Positions 38,104 to 47,779 are shown, counted from the first letter of the stretch. The stretch: DNA of 64,000 nt from Bacteroidales bacterium (GCA_017519185.1 JAFWSX010000001.1:1-64000), one strand, 5' to 3'. Notes: generated from the sequence alone by a model not told the origin. A program made the numbers and translations.

Positions 38104-38126
38104 TCAATATTACTGTCAGAAGAACG

Positions 38127-38163
38127 AAACACAGGCTGTCTTGACGACAGTCTGTGTTTTTTA
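38127..38163 (+). terminator. Rho-independent terminator of the YegP-like gene
   Basis: Stem AACACAG-CTGTC / GACAG-CTGTGTT followed by a T-run. Confidence 0.9.
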
Positions 38164-38164
38164 T

Positions 38165-38172
38165 TACCTTTG
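38165..38172 (+). promoter_or_regulatory. -7 promoter box for the acyl-CoA synthetase gene
   Basis: TACCTTTG, 22 nt before the ATG at 38195 and directly after the previous terminator. Confidence 0.6.
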
Positions 38173-38194
38173 CCGCGCTAATGGTTGACTAACA

Positions 38195-39967
38195 ATGGAA
38201 CTAACCCGCGTATTCGATCTCCTCACCAACCTGGAACAAATATGTCCCAACAAAGAGGATATGCTGGCTAAACGCATTAATAATCAATGGGTTAAATATA
38301 GCACCAAGGATTATGTGCGTTTATCCCACGCTGCTGCAAGAAGCTTTCTGGCGCTTGGGCTGAAGCCAGGCACGAGAATCATAAGCATTTCTAGCAACCG
38401 CCCCGAATGGAACTTCATCGACATGGGCTGCGCCCTTTCAAGGATGGTGCACACTCCTGTGTATCCTACCCTCAGTGCCGATGATTACCTGTTCATCTTC
38501 AACCACTCTGAAGCAGAAGTCATCTTCATCGGCAATGAACTGCTGTATAAAAAGATATTTCCGGTTGTCGAGCAGATGGACAAGCCAGCCAAGGTGGTGC
38601 TGATTGACGAAAGTGACAGCATCTACTGCTTCAAGCAGTTCCTGGCTGAAGGCGAAAAGGACAAAGAAGCACTCGAAGCGGTCATCAGCGACAATATCCG
38701 CAACACTGACAAGAACGAGTTTTTCTCACTCATATATACATCTGGCACTACCGGACAGCCGAAGGGAGTGATGCTGAGCCATTACAACCTGATATTCAAT
38801 TCTCACGGCCACGCAGTACGTCAGTATCTGGGCAAGGAAAACAAGATGATTTCATTCCTGCCGCTGTGCCACACCTATGAGCGTTCGATGAACTATCATT
38901 ACCAGGAGCGCGGTATAAGCATTTATTATTCTGAAATCGGAACTTTCGCAGCAGACCTGAAGGACAGCCGAGCCGACGGCTTCTGTGCCGTTCCAAGGGT
39001 TCTGGAGATGCTTTACAGCAAACTCGAAGCTGCCCGCACCAGCCTTAAAGGTGTCCAGGCTCTCATCTACCGCCGCGCCTGGAAGTTTGCCAACAACTAT
39101 GACAACTACAACGACGGTGCCCTGTACCAGTGGCGCCGCAGGATGTTTGACAAGCTTGTATACAGCAAATGGCGCGAAAAACTTGGCGGACAGAAGGAAA
39201 TGCAGGTAATTTCCGGCGGCAGTTCCATCCAGCCCCGCATTCTTCGCTGTTTCACTGCAGCCAACATCCAGTGCTATGAAGGTTACGGAATGACGGAAAC
39301 TTCTCCGGTCATTGCTGTTGGTGACCCGAGGCATCGCATCCAGGTTATCGGCACCGTAGGCACTCCGATCGAAGGGACTGAGCTGAAATTTGCAAGCGAC
39401 GGGGAAGTACTCACCAAAGGACCTCACGTAATGCTCGGTTATTACAAGGCTCCTGAGCTCACCGCAGAGATTATTGACAAGGACGGCTTCCTGCACACCG
39501 GAGACATCGGCTATCTGCAGGATGACAAATACCTCAAGATCACCGACCGCAAGAAAGAGATCTTCAAGCTCTCGAACGGCAAATATGTGGCTCCTCAGGC
39601 CATAGAGACCAGACTGAAGGAAACTTCTAACTTCATTTCGAACTGCATGGTAGTAGGAGAGAACGAGAAATTCGCATCTGCCATCATCATCCCTTCTTTC
39701 AGCAAGCTTGCATCATACGCCAAATACAAGAAGATCAAATTCACTGACAATGACGACCTGCTCCAGAAGCCTGAAATCCAGAAACTGCTCCAGAACCAGA
39801 TTGTCAAGGTCAATGAGACTCTCGCCCCTCACGAGCAGATCAAACGCGAACAATTCGTCAACGACGAGTGGACAGTTGACAACAAGATGCTCAGTCAGAC
39901 ATTGAAGTTGAAGCGTGCCAACATCTACGCAAAATACAAGGATACCATAAAAGAAATTTATCAATAA
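38195..39967 (+). CDS. Long-chain acyl-CoA synthetase (AMP-binding enzyme)
   Basis: 590 aa. The ATP-binding P-loop is LIYTSGTTGQPKGVMLSH (about residue 180), followed by YEGYGMTETSPVI (about 365) and the C-terminal DRKKEIFKLSNGKYV hinge (about 450). Activates fatty acids with ATP and CoA, at the inner membrane by family. The GH43-like gene starts within its stop codon (TAATG), although their functions look unrelated. Confidence 0.95.
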   Translation: MELTRVFDLLTNLEQICPNKEDMLAKRINNQWVKYSTKDYVRLSHAAARSFLALGLKPGTRIISISSNRPEWNFIDMGCALSRMVHTPVYPTLSADDYLFIFNHSEAEVIFIGNELLYKKIFPVVEQMDKPAKVVLIDESDSIYCFKQFLAEGEKDKEALEAVISDNIRNTDKNEFFSLIYTSGTTGQPKGVMLSHYNLIFNSHGHAVRQYLGKENKMISFLPLCHTYERSMNYHYQERGISIYYSEIGTFAADLKDSRADGFCAVPRVLEMLYSKLEAARTSLKGVQALIYRRAWKFANNYDNYNDGALYQWRRRMFDKLVYSKWREKLGGQKEMQVISGGSSIQPRILRCFTAANIQCYEGYGMTETSPVIAVGDPRHRIQVIGTVGTPIEGTELKFASDGEVLTKGPHVMLGYYKAPELTAEIIDKDGFLHTGDIGYLQDDKYLKITDRKKEIFKLSNGKYVAPQAIETRLKETSNFISNCMVVGENEKFASAIIIPSFSKLASYAKYKKIKFTDNDDLLQKPEIQKLLQNQIVKVNETLAPHEQIKREQFVNDEWTVDNKMLSQTLKLKRANIYAKYKDTIKEIYQ

Positions 39968-40977
39968 TGTCTTTTAGAATTGTTCCACGTGGAACTTTGA
40001 TCGCCACGCTGTTTACAATTGTATCTCTAATAAACCTTTCTGGATGCAGCTCTAGACCCGATTTTCGCGACGGGGATATGCTTTTCATAGACACTGCGTA
40101 TACGAAAGATCCTTTTGCCAAGGACGAGAACATTGTCAAGTTCAACGGCAAATATTTTATGTATTACTCTGCATACTACCCCGACAGTGCCGGCGTTAAC
40201 CGTCTTTGTGTCGGAATCGCAGAGAGCGACGATCTGACGAACTGGAAGAGAATATCACAACTTCTTCCTGAGCAGGAAGCAGAGACTAATGCCATCTGCG
40301 CTCCGGGTGCTATCATCCGCAACGACACACTTCACCTCTTCTATCAGTCGTACGGCAATTTCGGAACCGAAGCCATCTGCCACGCTACTTCGGTAGACGG
40401 AGTTCATTTCGAACACGACCCGAGCAATCCTGTCTTTACTGCTACCGGTGAGTGGAACTGCGGAAGGGCCATCGATGCCGAGGTGGTGGATTTTGGCGGC
40501 AAGTACTTTATGTATTTCGCAACACGCGACCCTGCACAGGAGATCCAGTTCCAGGGAGTGGCTGCTGCCAACAAGCATTCCGGTCTTCACGCCGGTGACT
40601 GGACTTTGCAGCTCGACGAGCCGATACTTAAGCCTGAGCTTGACTGGGAAGGAAAATGCATCGAAGGTGCAACGACCATTGTCCGCGGCAAGACTCTCTA
40701 TATGTTTTATGCAGGGGCATATAACCGTTCGCCGCAGATGATCGGCGTTGCCACCAGCAAGGACGGCGTCCACTGGGAGCGAATGTCGGACGTACCGTTC
40801 CTCCGCAATGGGGAGCCTGGCTGTTGGAATGAGATGGAGTCCGGTCATCCTGACATCTTCGAGGACTCGGACGGTCGCACCTGGCTTTTCTACCAGGGCT
40901 ACAACAATGCCGCACGGAGCTGGGAGATCTCCAAGACTCCGGTCGCCTGGAAACGCGGCAAGCCGTACCTATTATAA
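39967..40977 (+). CDS. GH43-like glycosidase lipoprotein
   Basis: 336 aa. Lipoprotein signal ends LSGC (Cys27). The rest is a five-bladed propeller of the GH43/GH32 kind: DPFAKDENIVKFNGKYFMYYS, APGAIIRNDTLHLFYQS, DAEVVDFGGKYFMYFA, CIEGATTIVRGKTLYMFYAG and HPDIFEDSDGRTWLFYQG are the blade starts. By the family pattern, Asp and Glu in these segments would be catalytic; the Glu of CIEGATT is a candidate. The substrate is unknown. Codons 5-10, in the signal peptide, contain a perfect parS palindrome. Confidence 0.85.
   Translation: MSFRIVPRGTLIATLFTIVSLINLSGCSSRPDFRDGDMLFIDTAYTKDPFAKDENIVKFNGKYFMYYSAYYPDSAGVNRLCVGIAESDDLTNWKRISQLLPEQEAETNAICAPGAIIRNDTLHLFYQSYGNFGTEAICHATSVDGVHFEHDPSNPVFTATGEWNCGRAIDAEVVDFGGKYFMYFATRDPAQEIQFQGVAAANKHSGLHAGDWTLQLDEPILKPELDWEGKCIEGATTIVRGKTLYMFYAGAYNRSPQMIGVATSKDGVHWERMSDVPFLRNGEPGCWNEMESGHPDIFEDSDGRTWLFYQGYNNAARSWEISKTPVAWKRGKPYLL
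39981..39996. promoter_or_regulatory. parS-like ParB-binding site 1
   Basis: TGTTCCACGTGGAACT; bases 39982-39995 are a perfect 14-bp palindrome identical in core to known chromosomal parS sites (TGTTnCACGTGnAACA). It falls inside the coding start of the GH43-like lipoprotein and reads as Val-Pro-Arg-Gly-Thr. Confidence 0.85.
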
Positions 40978-41550
40978 GTATACTGACTATTGGTGGCTGA
41001 CGGGATAACGCCTCCGGGAGCAGAGTGCGTCCGGGCGGCGGATTTCACTTCGGCCACCTGTCTCGACGAACTCGCCCTTATAGTCCTGTCTTGCGCTTTT
41101 GCCAGACATTGCCTGCTTCGCAGCCATGTCTGACTCAAGCTTAATCCAGCCCTAACGTGGCTCAGACATCATCGCTCCCGGGCGGTGTCCTCAGTTCATC
41201 CTTGATTCCGCCCTCCCGCAATGCTCCCTACGTCGTTTCCCTTGCCACCTATGTCTTTCAATATATTAAAGGGAATACTTTATCTATGAAAAGCAGATAG
41301 TGTGAAAGAAGGTCTGAGGGAATATGGCCACCCCGGCCAAGGAACCGACGCACGAGTGAGTAGAGAGTGAGCTTGCTCAACTCTCTCGAGCGAGAAGGAG
41401 GAAACTGACGAAGTCAGTAACATAGAGGGAGGTTGCCTGCTGGATACGAGTTCTGCGAAGCAGGACGAAGTAGACAGTAGGAGGGTACGAGTGAGCTTTA
41501 GCGAACGAGCTTCCCGAAGACCTTGCTTTCCATCTATCTGCTCGTCGTGA
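40978..41550. other. 573-nt non-coding gap between convergent GH43-like and mnmG genes
   Basis: No credible gene on either strand. Contains small hairpins (CAGACAT/ATGTCTG near 41103-41133; AGAGAGT-GAGC/GCTC-ACTCTCT near 41352-41377; ACTGAC-GAA-GTCAGT near 41404-41418) and the dispersed element copy at 41447-41506. A 13-mer ATTGCCTGCTTCG at 41108-41120 is shared exactly with 22008-22020 after yidD. Confidence 0.6.
41447..41506 (-). repeat. Dispersed 60-nt element, copy B (downstream of mnmG)
   Basis: On the minus strand it aligns without gaps to 21980-22039 with 50 of 60 identical bases. It begins 45 nt after the mnmG stop in the same orientation as mnmG, mirroring copy A after yidD. Confidence 0.75.
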
Positions 41551-43458
41551 TTACCGGCCGAAGTGGACGAGGAGGACTGAGATGTCGGCGGGGGAAACGC
41601 CGGAAATGCGGGAAGCCTGCGCAATGGTACGCGGCCTGTAGCGGTCGAGCTTGATGCGGCATTCAATAGACAACGCAGTTATCTTCGAGAAATCGTAGTC
41701 TTCAGGAATCTTAATATTTTCCAGACGAAGTATCTTGTCGGCAAGTTTCTTCTCGCGGTCAATATAACCCTGATACTTCACGGCAATCTCGACAGCTTCT
41801 ACAATCTCGTCACGACGACCATCTTCGATACCGCAAGAATCCAAGACACCGTCAATATCCACAAATGTTCCACGTGGAACTTTTTCCTCAAAGTCCTTTA
41901 TATTAATAAAAGGTCTCGTCAGAATCTCGGCAATCTTCTTCCTGTTCTCGATAGGAGCAGAGCCCACACTCTCGAGATACGGGTTGACATCCTCCGGACG
42001 AATCGATGTCTTACAAATCTCATCTTTCAGCCGGTCGACTGCATTGTACTTCGAGACCATATTCTCATACCTCTCCCTGCTTGCAAGCCCAATCTCATAA
42101 CCTTTCGCAGTCAGACGGAAATCAGCATTATCTCCCCTAAGAAGGATTCGATATTCAGCCCTTGAGGTGAACATCCTGTAAGGCTCATCAACACCCTTTG
42201 TAATGAGGTCGTCGATAAGCACTCCGATATATGCTTCATCTCTCTTGAGAACGAATTCACCGCGCCCCTGGAGTGCTAAAGTGGCATTTATACCCGCCAT
42301 AAGTCCCTGGGCGGCAGCCTCTTCGTAGCCAGTAGTACCATTTACCTGCCCTGCCAGATAAAGCCCGGAAATGACCTTGCTCTCAAGAGTAGCGTGGAGC
42401 TGCACCGGGTCGAAATAGTCATATTCGACAGCATATGCCGGTCGGAACACCTTGATATTTTCAAATCCTTCTATCTCCCGCAGAGCCCTGATCTGAACAT
42501 CAAAAGGAAGCGAAGAAGAAAAACCCTGAAGATAATACTCATTGGTTGTCCAACCTTCAGGCTCGAGGAACAGCTGGTGGCTGTCCTTCCCTGCAAAAGT
42601 GCGGAGCTTGTCTTCGATCGACGGGCAGTAGCGCGGCCCGATGCCGACTATCTTGCCAGTGAAAAGAGGACTCTGGTCGAAGCCGCTGCGCAGGATTTCG
42701 TGTACTCTTTCGTTGGTGTGGACTATATAACAATCTTTCTGGACGCCTTTTTCCTGAATGGCCGAAGGAACCGGAAGGAACGAGAAGCGGGCAGGATTTT
42801 CATCACCTTCCTGCACCGTGAGAGCATTCAGGTCGATGGAGCGGGTGTCAATGCGCGGTGGAGTGCCTGTCTTCATTCTAGCCACCTTAATACCCTCTGC
42901 AGCAAGCTGTTCGCCGAGTCCGAAGCTCGACAGCTCTCCTATGCGTCCTCCCACTGTGGTCTGCTGTCCGATGAAAAGCTTGCCATTGAGAAAGGTTCCG
43001 GCTGTAATGATTACCGCCTTGGCGTTGAAAGTTGTGCCGAGCTGGGTCTCGACGCCATAAATCCTGGAGTCACGGATGTCGAGTTTCGTCACCACATCCT
43101 GCCATATGTCAAGATTCTGAGTGTCTTCGAGCACCTGACGCCAGTTCAATGTGTAGAGAGTTTTGTCGCACTGGGCGCGGGGACTCCACATCGCCGGCCC
43201 CTTGCTCATATTTAACATACGGAACTGCAGGGTGCTGCGGTCAGTCACTATTCCAGAAAATCCGCCCAAGGCATCTATTTCTCTGACAATCTGACCTTTA
43301 GCAATACCGCCAATGGCTGGATTACAGCTCATCTGAGCGATGTTGCGCATATCCATCGTCACCAGCAGTACCGACGCACCCATCCTGGCCGCTGCAGTTG
43401 CGGCCTCACATCCGGCGTGTCCGGCGCCAACAACGATTATGTCGTAGTCAAAGTGCAT
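41551..43458 (-). CDS. mnmG: tRNA uridine-5-carboxymethylaminomethyl modification enzyme MnmG (GidA)
   Basis: 635 aa FAD enzyme that with MnmE modifies U34 of some tRNAs. N-terminal FAD motif [21 protein letters not shown], then [22 protein letters not shown], and [13 protein letters not shown] in the middle; the C-terminal MnmE-binding domain is complete. Its ATG overlaps the ybeY stop (TAATG). A parS palindrome lies in the codons for VPRGT near residue 528. mnmG is often origin-proximal in bacteria. Confidence 0.96.
   Translation of the reverse strand: MHFDYDIIVVGAGHAGCEAATAAARMGASVLLVTMDMRNIAQMSCNPAIGGIAKGQIVREIDALGGFSGIVTDRSTLQFRMLNMSKGPAMWSPRAQCDKTLYTLNWRQVLEDTQNLDIWQDVVTKLDIRDSRIYGVETQLGTTFNAKAVIITAGTFLNGKLFIGQQTTVGGRIGELSSFGLGEQLAAEGIKVARMKTGTPPRIDTRSIDLNALTVQEGDENPARFSFLPVPSAIQEKGVQKDCYIVHTNERVHEILRSGFDQSPLFTGKIVGIGPRYCPSIEDKLRTFAGKDSHQLFLEPEGWTTNEYYLQGFSSSLPFDVQIRALREIEGFENIKVFRPAYAVEYDYFDPVQLHATLESKVISGLYLAGQVNGTTGYEEAAAQGLMAGINATLALQGRGEFVLKRDEAYIGVLIDDLITKGVDEPYRMFTSRAEYRILLRGDNADFRLTAKGYEIGLASRERYENMVSKYNAVDRLKDEICKTSIRPEDVNPYLESVGSAPIENRKKIAEILTRPFINIKDFEEKVPRGTFVDIDGVLDSCGIEDGRRDEIVEAVEIAVKYQGYIDREKKLADKILRLENIKIPEDYDFSKITALSIECRIKLDRYRPRTIAQASRISGVSPADISVLLVHFGR
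41866..41881. promoter_or_regulatory. parS-like ParB-binding site 2
   Basis: TGTTCCACGTGGAACT; bases 41867-41880 are the same perfect 14-bp palindrome as site 1, 1885 bp away, inside mnmG. Both sites read Val-Pro-Arg-Gly-Thr in their genes although those lie on opposite strands. Confidence 0.85.
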
Positions 43459-43895
43459 TATTGTCCGCGAAGTGTGGCAAGGAGGGCAAGTGCAGCATTC
43501 TCCGCCTCGCGCATCTGCTTTTGCTCGGCTTCTGTGCCGTCGTCATAACCGGTAAGGTGCAGCAGTCCGTGGGCGATAACCCTGTGCAGTTCGCGGTCAA
43601 AACCCTCTCCGTACTCCTCCCCGTTGGCCCGGACAGTGTCCACACTGATGAAAATGTCGCCGTCAACCTTCCTGGATTCGGGATCTTCACGATTGTCGAA
43701 GGTTATGATGTCTGTGAAATAGTCGTGGCCGAGATACTGCTTGTTCATTTCGAGAAGATATGAGTCGCTGCAGAATATATAGTTAAGGTCTCCGATGCTG
43801 TATCCGGCACCTTCCGCCACTTGCTTCAACCACTTTTTGACAATCATTTTTGATTGCAGATTGAAAGTAATATCTTCCGAAAAAAAACAGATCAT
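43458..43895 (-). CDS. ybeY: Endoribonuclease YbeY (16S rRNA maturation)
   Basis: 145 aa. The metal-binding motif is [12 protein letters not shown] (about residue 110); the third His of the usual H-x3-H-x5-H pattern is Asp here, which I recall as common in Bacteroidota versions. Acts in rRNA processing and ribosome quality control. Operon with mnmG. Confidence 0.93.
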   Translation of the reverse strand: MICFFSEDITFNLQSKMIVKKWLKQVAEGAGYSIGDLNYIFCSDSYLLEMNKQYLGHDYFTDIITFDNREDPESRKVDGDIFISVDTVRANGEEYGEGFDRELHRVIAHGLLHLTGYDDGTEAEQKQMREAENAALALLATLRGQ

Positions 43896-43927
43896 ATTTA
43901 ACTTGCTTAAACTTTGGATAAAATTTA

Positions 43928-43935
43928 TACCTTTG
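43928..43935 (+). promoter_or_regulatory. -7 promoter box for mdh
   Basis: TACCTTTG on the plus strand; leader of about 56 nt to the mdh ATG. It lies downstream of (in front of) the opposing ybeY promoter box. Confidence 0.55.
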
Positions 43936-43961
43936 CCATTCTGAATTAGTATAATTCAAGG

Positions 43962-43969
43962 CAAAAGTA
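43962..43969 (-). promoter_or_regulatory. -7 promoter box for ybeY-mnmG
   Basis: TACTTTTG on the minus strand, about 66 nt before the ybeY ATG. It faces the mdh promoter, so the two leaders would overlap for about 20 nt. Confidence 0.5.
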
Positions 43970-43995
43970 ATAAAAACAAGTATAAATTTTTTGAA

Positions 43996-44937
43996 ATGTC
44001 AAAGGTAACTGTAATCGGCGCCGGTAATGTGGGTGCCACCTGCGCAAACGCTATTGCACACCTCAATTGTGTTAGCGACATTGTTTTGATTGATATCAAG
44101 GAAGGTCTTTCAGAAGGTAAAGCCATCGATATGATGCAGACCGCAAAGCTTTACGGCTTCGACAGCCGCATCAAGGGCGTAACCAACGACTATGCAGCAA
44201 CTGCTGATTCTGATGTCGTTATCATCACCTCAGGTATTCCCCGCAAACCCGGTATGACCCGTGAAGAGCTCATCGGCGTGAATGCCGGCATCGTGAACAC
44301 TGTTGTAAAGAGTGCCCTCCAGTATTCTCCCAACGCTGTTTTCATGATCATCGCCAACCCGATGGATACCATGACCTACCTCACCTACAAGACTTCAGGC
44401 CTGCCCAAGAACAAAGTCGTAGGTATGGGTGGACAGCTCGACAGCAGCCGTTTCACATACTACCTCAGCCAGGCTCTCGGCGCAGCTCCGAGCGATGTTG
44501 AAGGCATCGTGATCGGCGGTCACGGCGACACCACGATGATCCCTCTGATCAGCAAGGCTACCTATAAGTCACAGCCCATCACCAAACTTCTCAGCAAGGA
44601 AGCAGCCGACAAGGTTGTTGCCGATACAATGGTCGGCGGCGCCACCATCACCGGTCTTCTCGGCACCAGCGCCTGGTACGGTCCCGGTGCTGCTGCAGCA
44701 GTGATGACCAAGTCTATCATCCTTGACCAGAAGAAAGTATTCCCTTGCTGCGTAGCTCTCGAAGGCGAATACGGCAAGAACGACATCTGCATCGGCGTAC
44801 CCGCAGTTCTCGGCAAGAACGGTGTGGAGAAAGTGGTTGAAATTGAGCTCAATGCAGCTGAGAAAGAGGCATTCGAAAAAAGCGCTGCCGCTGTTTCCAA
44901 GACCAACGACGTGCTTAAGGGCATGAATCTTGTATAA
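43996..44937 (+). CDS. mdh: Malate dehydrogenase
   Basis: 313 aa NAD-dependent enzyme interconverting malate and oxaloacetate. GxGxxG motif VIGAGNVGATCANAIA at the N-terminus; substrate Arg in SGIPRKPGMTREEL (about residue 80); catalytic His in IGGHGDTTMIPL (about residue 175). The lactate/malate dehydrogenase type with the MDH-specific Arg. Monocistronic: own promoter and terminator. With the fumarate reductase genes nearby it fits a reductive malate-fumarate-succinate branch. Confidence 0.96.
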   Translation: MSKVTVIGAGNVGATCANAIAHLNCVSDIVLIDIKEGLSEGKAIDMMQTAKLYGFDSRIKGVTNDYAATADSDVVIITSGIPRKPGMTREELIGVNAGIVNTVVKSALQYSPNAVFMIIANPMDTMTYLTYKTSGLPKNKVVGMGGQLDSSRFTYYLSQALGAAPSDVEGIVIGGHGDTTMIPLISKATYKSQPITKLLSKEAADKVVADTMVGGATITGLLGTSAWYGPGAAAAVMTKSIILDQKKVFPCCVALEGEYGKNDICIGVPAVLGKNGVEKVVEIELNAAEKEAFEKSAAAVSKTNDVLKGMNLV

Positions 44938-44951
44938 CTTCTCAACAAAAG

Positions 44952-44981
44952 TTGTTAACCGATTTTATTAACAATTTTTTT
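44952..44981 (+). terminator. Rho-independent terminator of mdh
   Basis: Stem TTGTTAA/TTAACAA followed by seven T. Confidence 0.7.
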
Positions 44982-45001
44982 GTTGAAAAAATATTTCTTT
45001 C

Positions 45002-45009
45002 TAACTTTA
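45002..45009 (+). promoter_or_regulatory. Possible -7 box for the tonB gene
   Basis: TAACTTTA, one base off consensus, 38 nt before the ATG. Confidence 0.4.
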
Positions 45010-45047
45010 CACACCGTACATCTTAGAAAGAGAAAAAATAACATACG

Positions 45048-45737
45048 ATGGAAGTTAAAAAATCACCTAAGGCAGACCTCTCCAGGACAGTGACTCTGTT
45101 CCGTGAAATCGGCTTTATTATTGTTCTGGGCCTCGTTCTGCTTGCTTTTGAATGGCAGAGCAAAGAGAAGAAAGAATCTATCTTCGACCAGCAGGAATCT
45201 GTAATCATCGAGGAAGAAATCATCCCTATCACTCAGGAAGAGCAGACTCCTCCGCCTGAGATGCCCAAAATCCCCGTCCTTTCAGACGCTATCGACATCG
45301 TCGATGACAATATCCAGGTGGACGACGCTGTGTTCTCATTCGAGGACGATGCCACCCTTGGTGTGGAAATCATGGACTATATCGAGACCGTAGAAGAGGA
45401 AGAGGTTGAGGAAGAGGCCATTCCGTTCGCTTTGGTAGAGAACAAGCCGACATTCCAGGGCGGTGATGCAAACACGTTCTCTAAATGGGTGAACTCACAG
45501 CTCGAGTATCCTGAGATTGCCAAGGAGAACGGTATCCAGGGTCGTGTGACTCTTCAGTTCACAGTTAACACCGATGGTTCCGTAAGCGATGTGAAAGTGC
45601 TCCGTGGCGTAGACTCATCTCTTGACAAAGAGGCTGTCAGGGTGGTTTCAGCTTCACCGAAATGGAAACCGGGTATGCAGCGCGACAAACCCGTCCGCGT
45701 AACCTACACCTTCCCGGTGATCTTCCAGCTCCGTTAA
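45048..45737 (+). CDS. tonB: Energy transducer TonB
   Basis: 229 aa. Membrane anchor at about residues 20-38 (IGFIIVLGLVLLAFE), then an acidic and Pro-containing linker (PPPEMPKIP; EEEEVEEEA) and a C-terminal TonB domain (GGDANTFSKWVNSQLEYPE... to TYTFPVIFQLR, about residues 143-229). It couples the inner-membrane proton gradient to outer-membrane transporters. exbB/exbD are not adjacent. The terminator follows. Confidence 0.94.
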   Translation: MEVKKSPKADLSRTVTLFREIGFIIVLGLVLLAFEWQSKEKKESIFDQQESVIIEEEIIPITQEEQTPPPEMPKIPVLSDAIDIVDDNIQVDDAVFSFEDDATLGVEIMDYIETVEEEEVEEEAIPFALVENKPTFQGGDANTFSKWVNSQLEYPEIAKENGIQGRVTLQFTVNTDGSVSDVKVLRGVDSSLDKEAVRVVSASPKWKPGMQRDKPVRVTYTFPVIFQLR

Positions 45738-45760
45738 TACGTTACAATACGATATGAAGA

Positions 45761-45788
45761 AGAGGCGCAGAAATGTGCCTCTTTTTTT
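45761..45788 (+). terminator. Rho-independent terminator of tonB
   Basis: Stem AGAGGC-CA / TG-GCCTCT followed by seven T; between convergent tonB and hflX. Confidence 0.85.
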
Positions 45789-45794
45789 GTGGTT

Positions 45795-46958
45795 TTACCA
45801 CAGAAAATTGTTGAAAGGATAGCGTCCTGCGTGGATTTCAGCAACCATTTTGTAGAGGTCGTTGCGCAGTTTGTCGATGCCGGTTTTCTCCTTGGCGCTG
45901 ATGAATATGCAGGGAGTATGTTCTTTTGCAATCCACATATTCTTCATCTCCTCCAGAGTGTAGTTTCGCATCGTCTTCTCATCAAGACTGAACTCGTCGT
46001 ATTCTTCGTGTTCATAGGCGTCTATCTTGTTGAAAACCATCAGACAGGGCTTGTCGCCGGCCCCTATGTCGCGCAAGGTGCGCTCCACGGTGGCTATCTG
46101 GTCTTCGAAGCCTGGATGTGAGATGTCCACCACGTGCATCAGGATGTCACTCTGGCGCACCTCATCGAGGGTGCTCTTGAAAGATTCTATCAGCTGTGTG
46201 GGCAGTTTGCGTATGAAACCAACGGTGTCACTCAGAAGGAATGGAAGATTCTCTATGACAACCTTGCGGACAGTTGTGTCAAGCGTAGCGAACAGCTTGT
46301 TTTCGGCGAATACATTACTCTTGGCCAGAAGGTTCATCAAGGTGCTCTTTCCAACATTGGTATAGCCTACCAGCGATATGCGGACCATCGAACCTCGGTT
46401 GCCGCGCTGTGACTCCATCTGGCGGTCGATCTTGCGCAACTGCTCCTTGAGCCGAGTGATCTTATCGAGCACGATACGGCGGTCCGTCTCCAGCTGGCTC
46501 TCTCCGGGACCCCTCATATTGATACCTCCGCGCTGGCGCTCGAGGTGTGTCCACATACCTGTCAGACGAGGGTATAGATACTGATACTGAGCGAGTTCTA
46601 CTTGTGTTTTGGCATAGGCTGTCGCTGCCCTCTGCGCGAAGATGTCGAGGATGAGGCCGGTACGGTCAATGACGTTCACCTTGGTCTCTTTTTCGATGTT
46701 GCGCATCTGAGAAGGTGTCAGTTCGTCGTCGAAAATGATATAGTCTACTTCGTTTTCCTGGACGTACTGCTTGATTTCCTCGAGTTTTCCGGTGCCGAAA
46801 TAGAAGCGGTTGTTGGGATGGTCCAGGCGCTGTGTGAAGCGGCGCAGAGTGGTAACCCCTGCCGTCATGGCAAGGAATTCAAGCTCATCAAGGTACTCGG
46901 TCGCAGTGCGCTCACTGTCCTTGTCACGTATTACCGCAGCTAAAACACCTGTATCCAT
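45795..46958 (-). CDS. hflX: GTPase HflX
   Basis: 387 aa ribosome-associated GTPase that splits stalled ribosomes. N-terminal HflX domain with GGINMRGPGESQLETDRR (about residue 150), G1 motif GYTNVGKSTLMNLL (about 205), G3 DTVGFIRKLP (about 247), G4 NKID (about 313). Upstream gene (alpha/beta hydrolase) is 9 nt away on the same strand. Confidence 0.96.
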   Translation of the reverse strand: MDTGVLAAVIRDKDSERTATEYLDELEFLAMTAGVTTLRRFTQRLDHPNNRFYFGTGKLEEIKQYVQENEVDYIIFDDELTPSQMRNIEKETKVNVIDRTGLILDIFAQRAATAYAKTQVELAQYQYLYPRLTGMWTHLERQRGGINMRGPGESQLETDRRIVLDKITRLKEQLRKIDRQMESQRGNRGSMVRISLVGYTNVGKSTLMNLLAKSNVFAENKLFATLDTTVRKVVIENLPFLLSDTVGFIRKLPTQLIESFKSTLDEVRQSDILMHVVDISHPGFEDQIATVERTLRDIGAGDKPCLMVFNKIDAYEHEEYDEFSLDEKTMRNYTLEEMKNMWIAKEHTPCIFISAKEKTGIDKLRNDLYKMVAEIHAGRYPFNNFLW

Positions 46959-46967
46959 TGCGCAGAA

Positions 46968-47759
46968 CTATATTTTCATGAAATCACGCACCAGAGACAC
47001 ATCTTTGTCCGCCTGCTCTATGAAGCTGTTGTGACCGCAGTTTTCAACGATTTCGAAACGCACTTTGGGGAACGACTCCTTCATCGACATAATCTTTTCC
47101 ATCGGCATGAAGTTGTCGTGGTCACCCATTATGGCCATAACCGGCATTGCAGGATTCTCCATCTGGGCGCAGCTGTCGGGACGCTCCATCATACCCTTGA
47201 GGCAAGATATTATCCCTTCCGGATCGTGGGTGTCGCAAAGCTCTATCGTCTCTATTATCTTGTCGTCGCAACGTCTGAGGTTCTCAGAATAATACATCTT
47301 GGGCACGGCGGCCTCAGCTATCGACATCAGCTTTCCAGCTCGTATATCTTCTATTTCACGGGCCCTGTCGGCAGCTTTTTCAACCGGATCTGCGTAAGGG
47401 TTGCTGTTGATCAGCATCAATCCCTCGAAAGTTTCGGGAAATATCCTGCAGCATGCCAGAGCCACATATCCTCCCATTGAATGGCCCCCGACGAAGGCTT
47501 TTTCCACACCGCACTTGTCAAGCACTCCCTTGACTGTCGTGGCCATAAAATCCATTGTGTTGACAGGAGCACCACAAGAAAGGCCGTGGCCGGGAAGGTC
47601 GATGGTTATGACTCTGCAGAAATCCTTGAGAGCATCGGCAAATTCATTCCACACATACATGGTTTCAAGATAACCGTGAAGCAGAATCAGGGTTTTGTCT
47701 CCCTTGCCTGAGTCGTTGATGTGGACGGGAACGTTGCCGGCTGTAGCAAAAAATTCCAT
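46968..47759 (-). CDS. Alpha/beta-fold hydrolase
   Basis: 263 aa, no signal peptide. Oxyanion region [14 protein letters not shown], nucleophile elbow [11 protein letters not shown] (Ser near residue 93), acid region MGDHDNFMP, and catalytic His in [10 protein letters not shown]. The triad is complete, so it is probably an active esterase or similar hydrolase. Substrate unknown. Probably an operon with hflX. Confidence 0.93.
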   Translation of the reverse strand: MEFFATAGNVPVHINDSGKGDKTLILLHGYLETMYVWNEFADALKDFCRVITIDLPGHGLSCGAPVNTMDFMATTVKGVLDKCGVEKAFVGGHSMGGYVALACCRIFPETFEGLMLINSNPYADPVEKAADRAREIEDIRAGKLMSIAEAAVPKMYYSENLRRCDDKIIETIELCDTHDPEGIISCLKGMMERPDSCAQMENPAMPVMAIMGDHDNFMPMEKIMSMKESFPKVRFEIVENCGHNSFIEQADKDVSLVRDFMKI

Positions 47760-47779
47760 ATTGGTCTTTTTTATCGCCG

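Noticed and set aside
41280..41666. Minus-strand frame overlapping the mnmG 3' end
   Set aside because: It overlaps conserved mnmG codons out of frame and covers the repeat element; the peptide is low-complexity Ser-rich.
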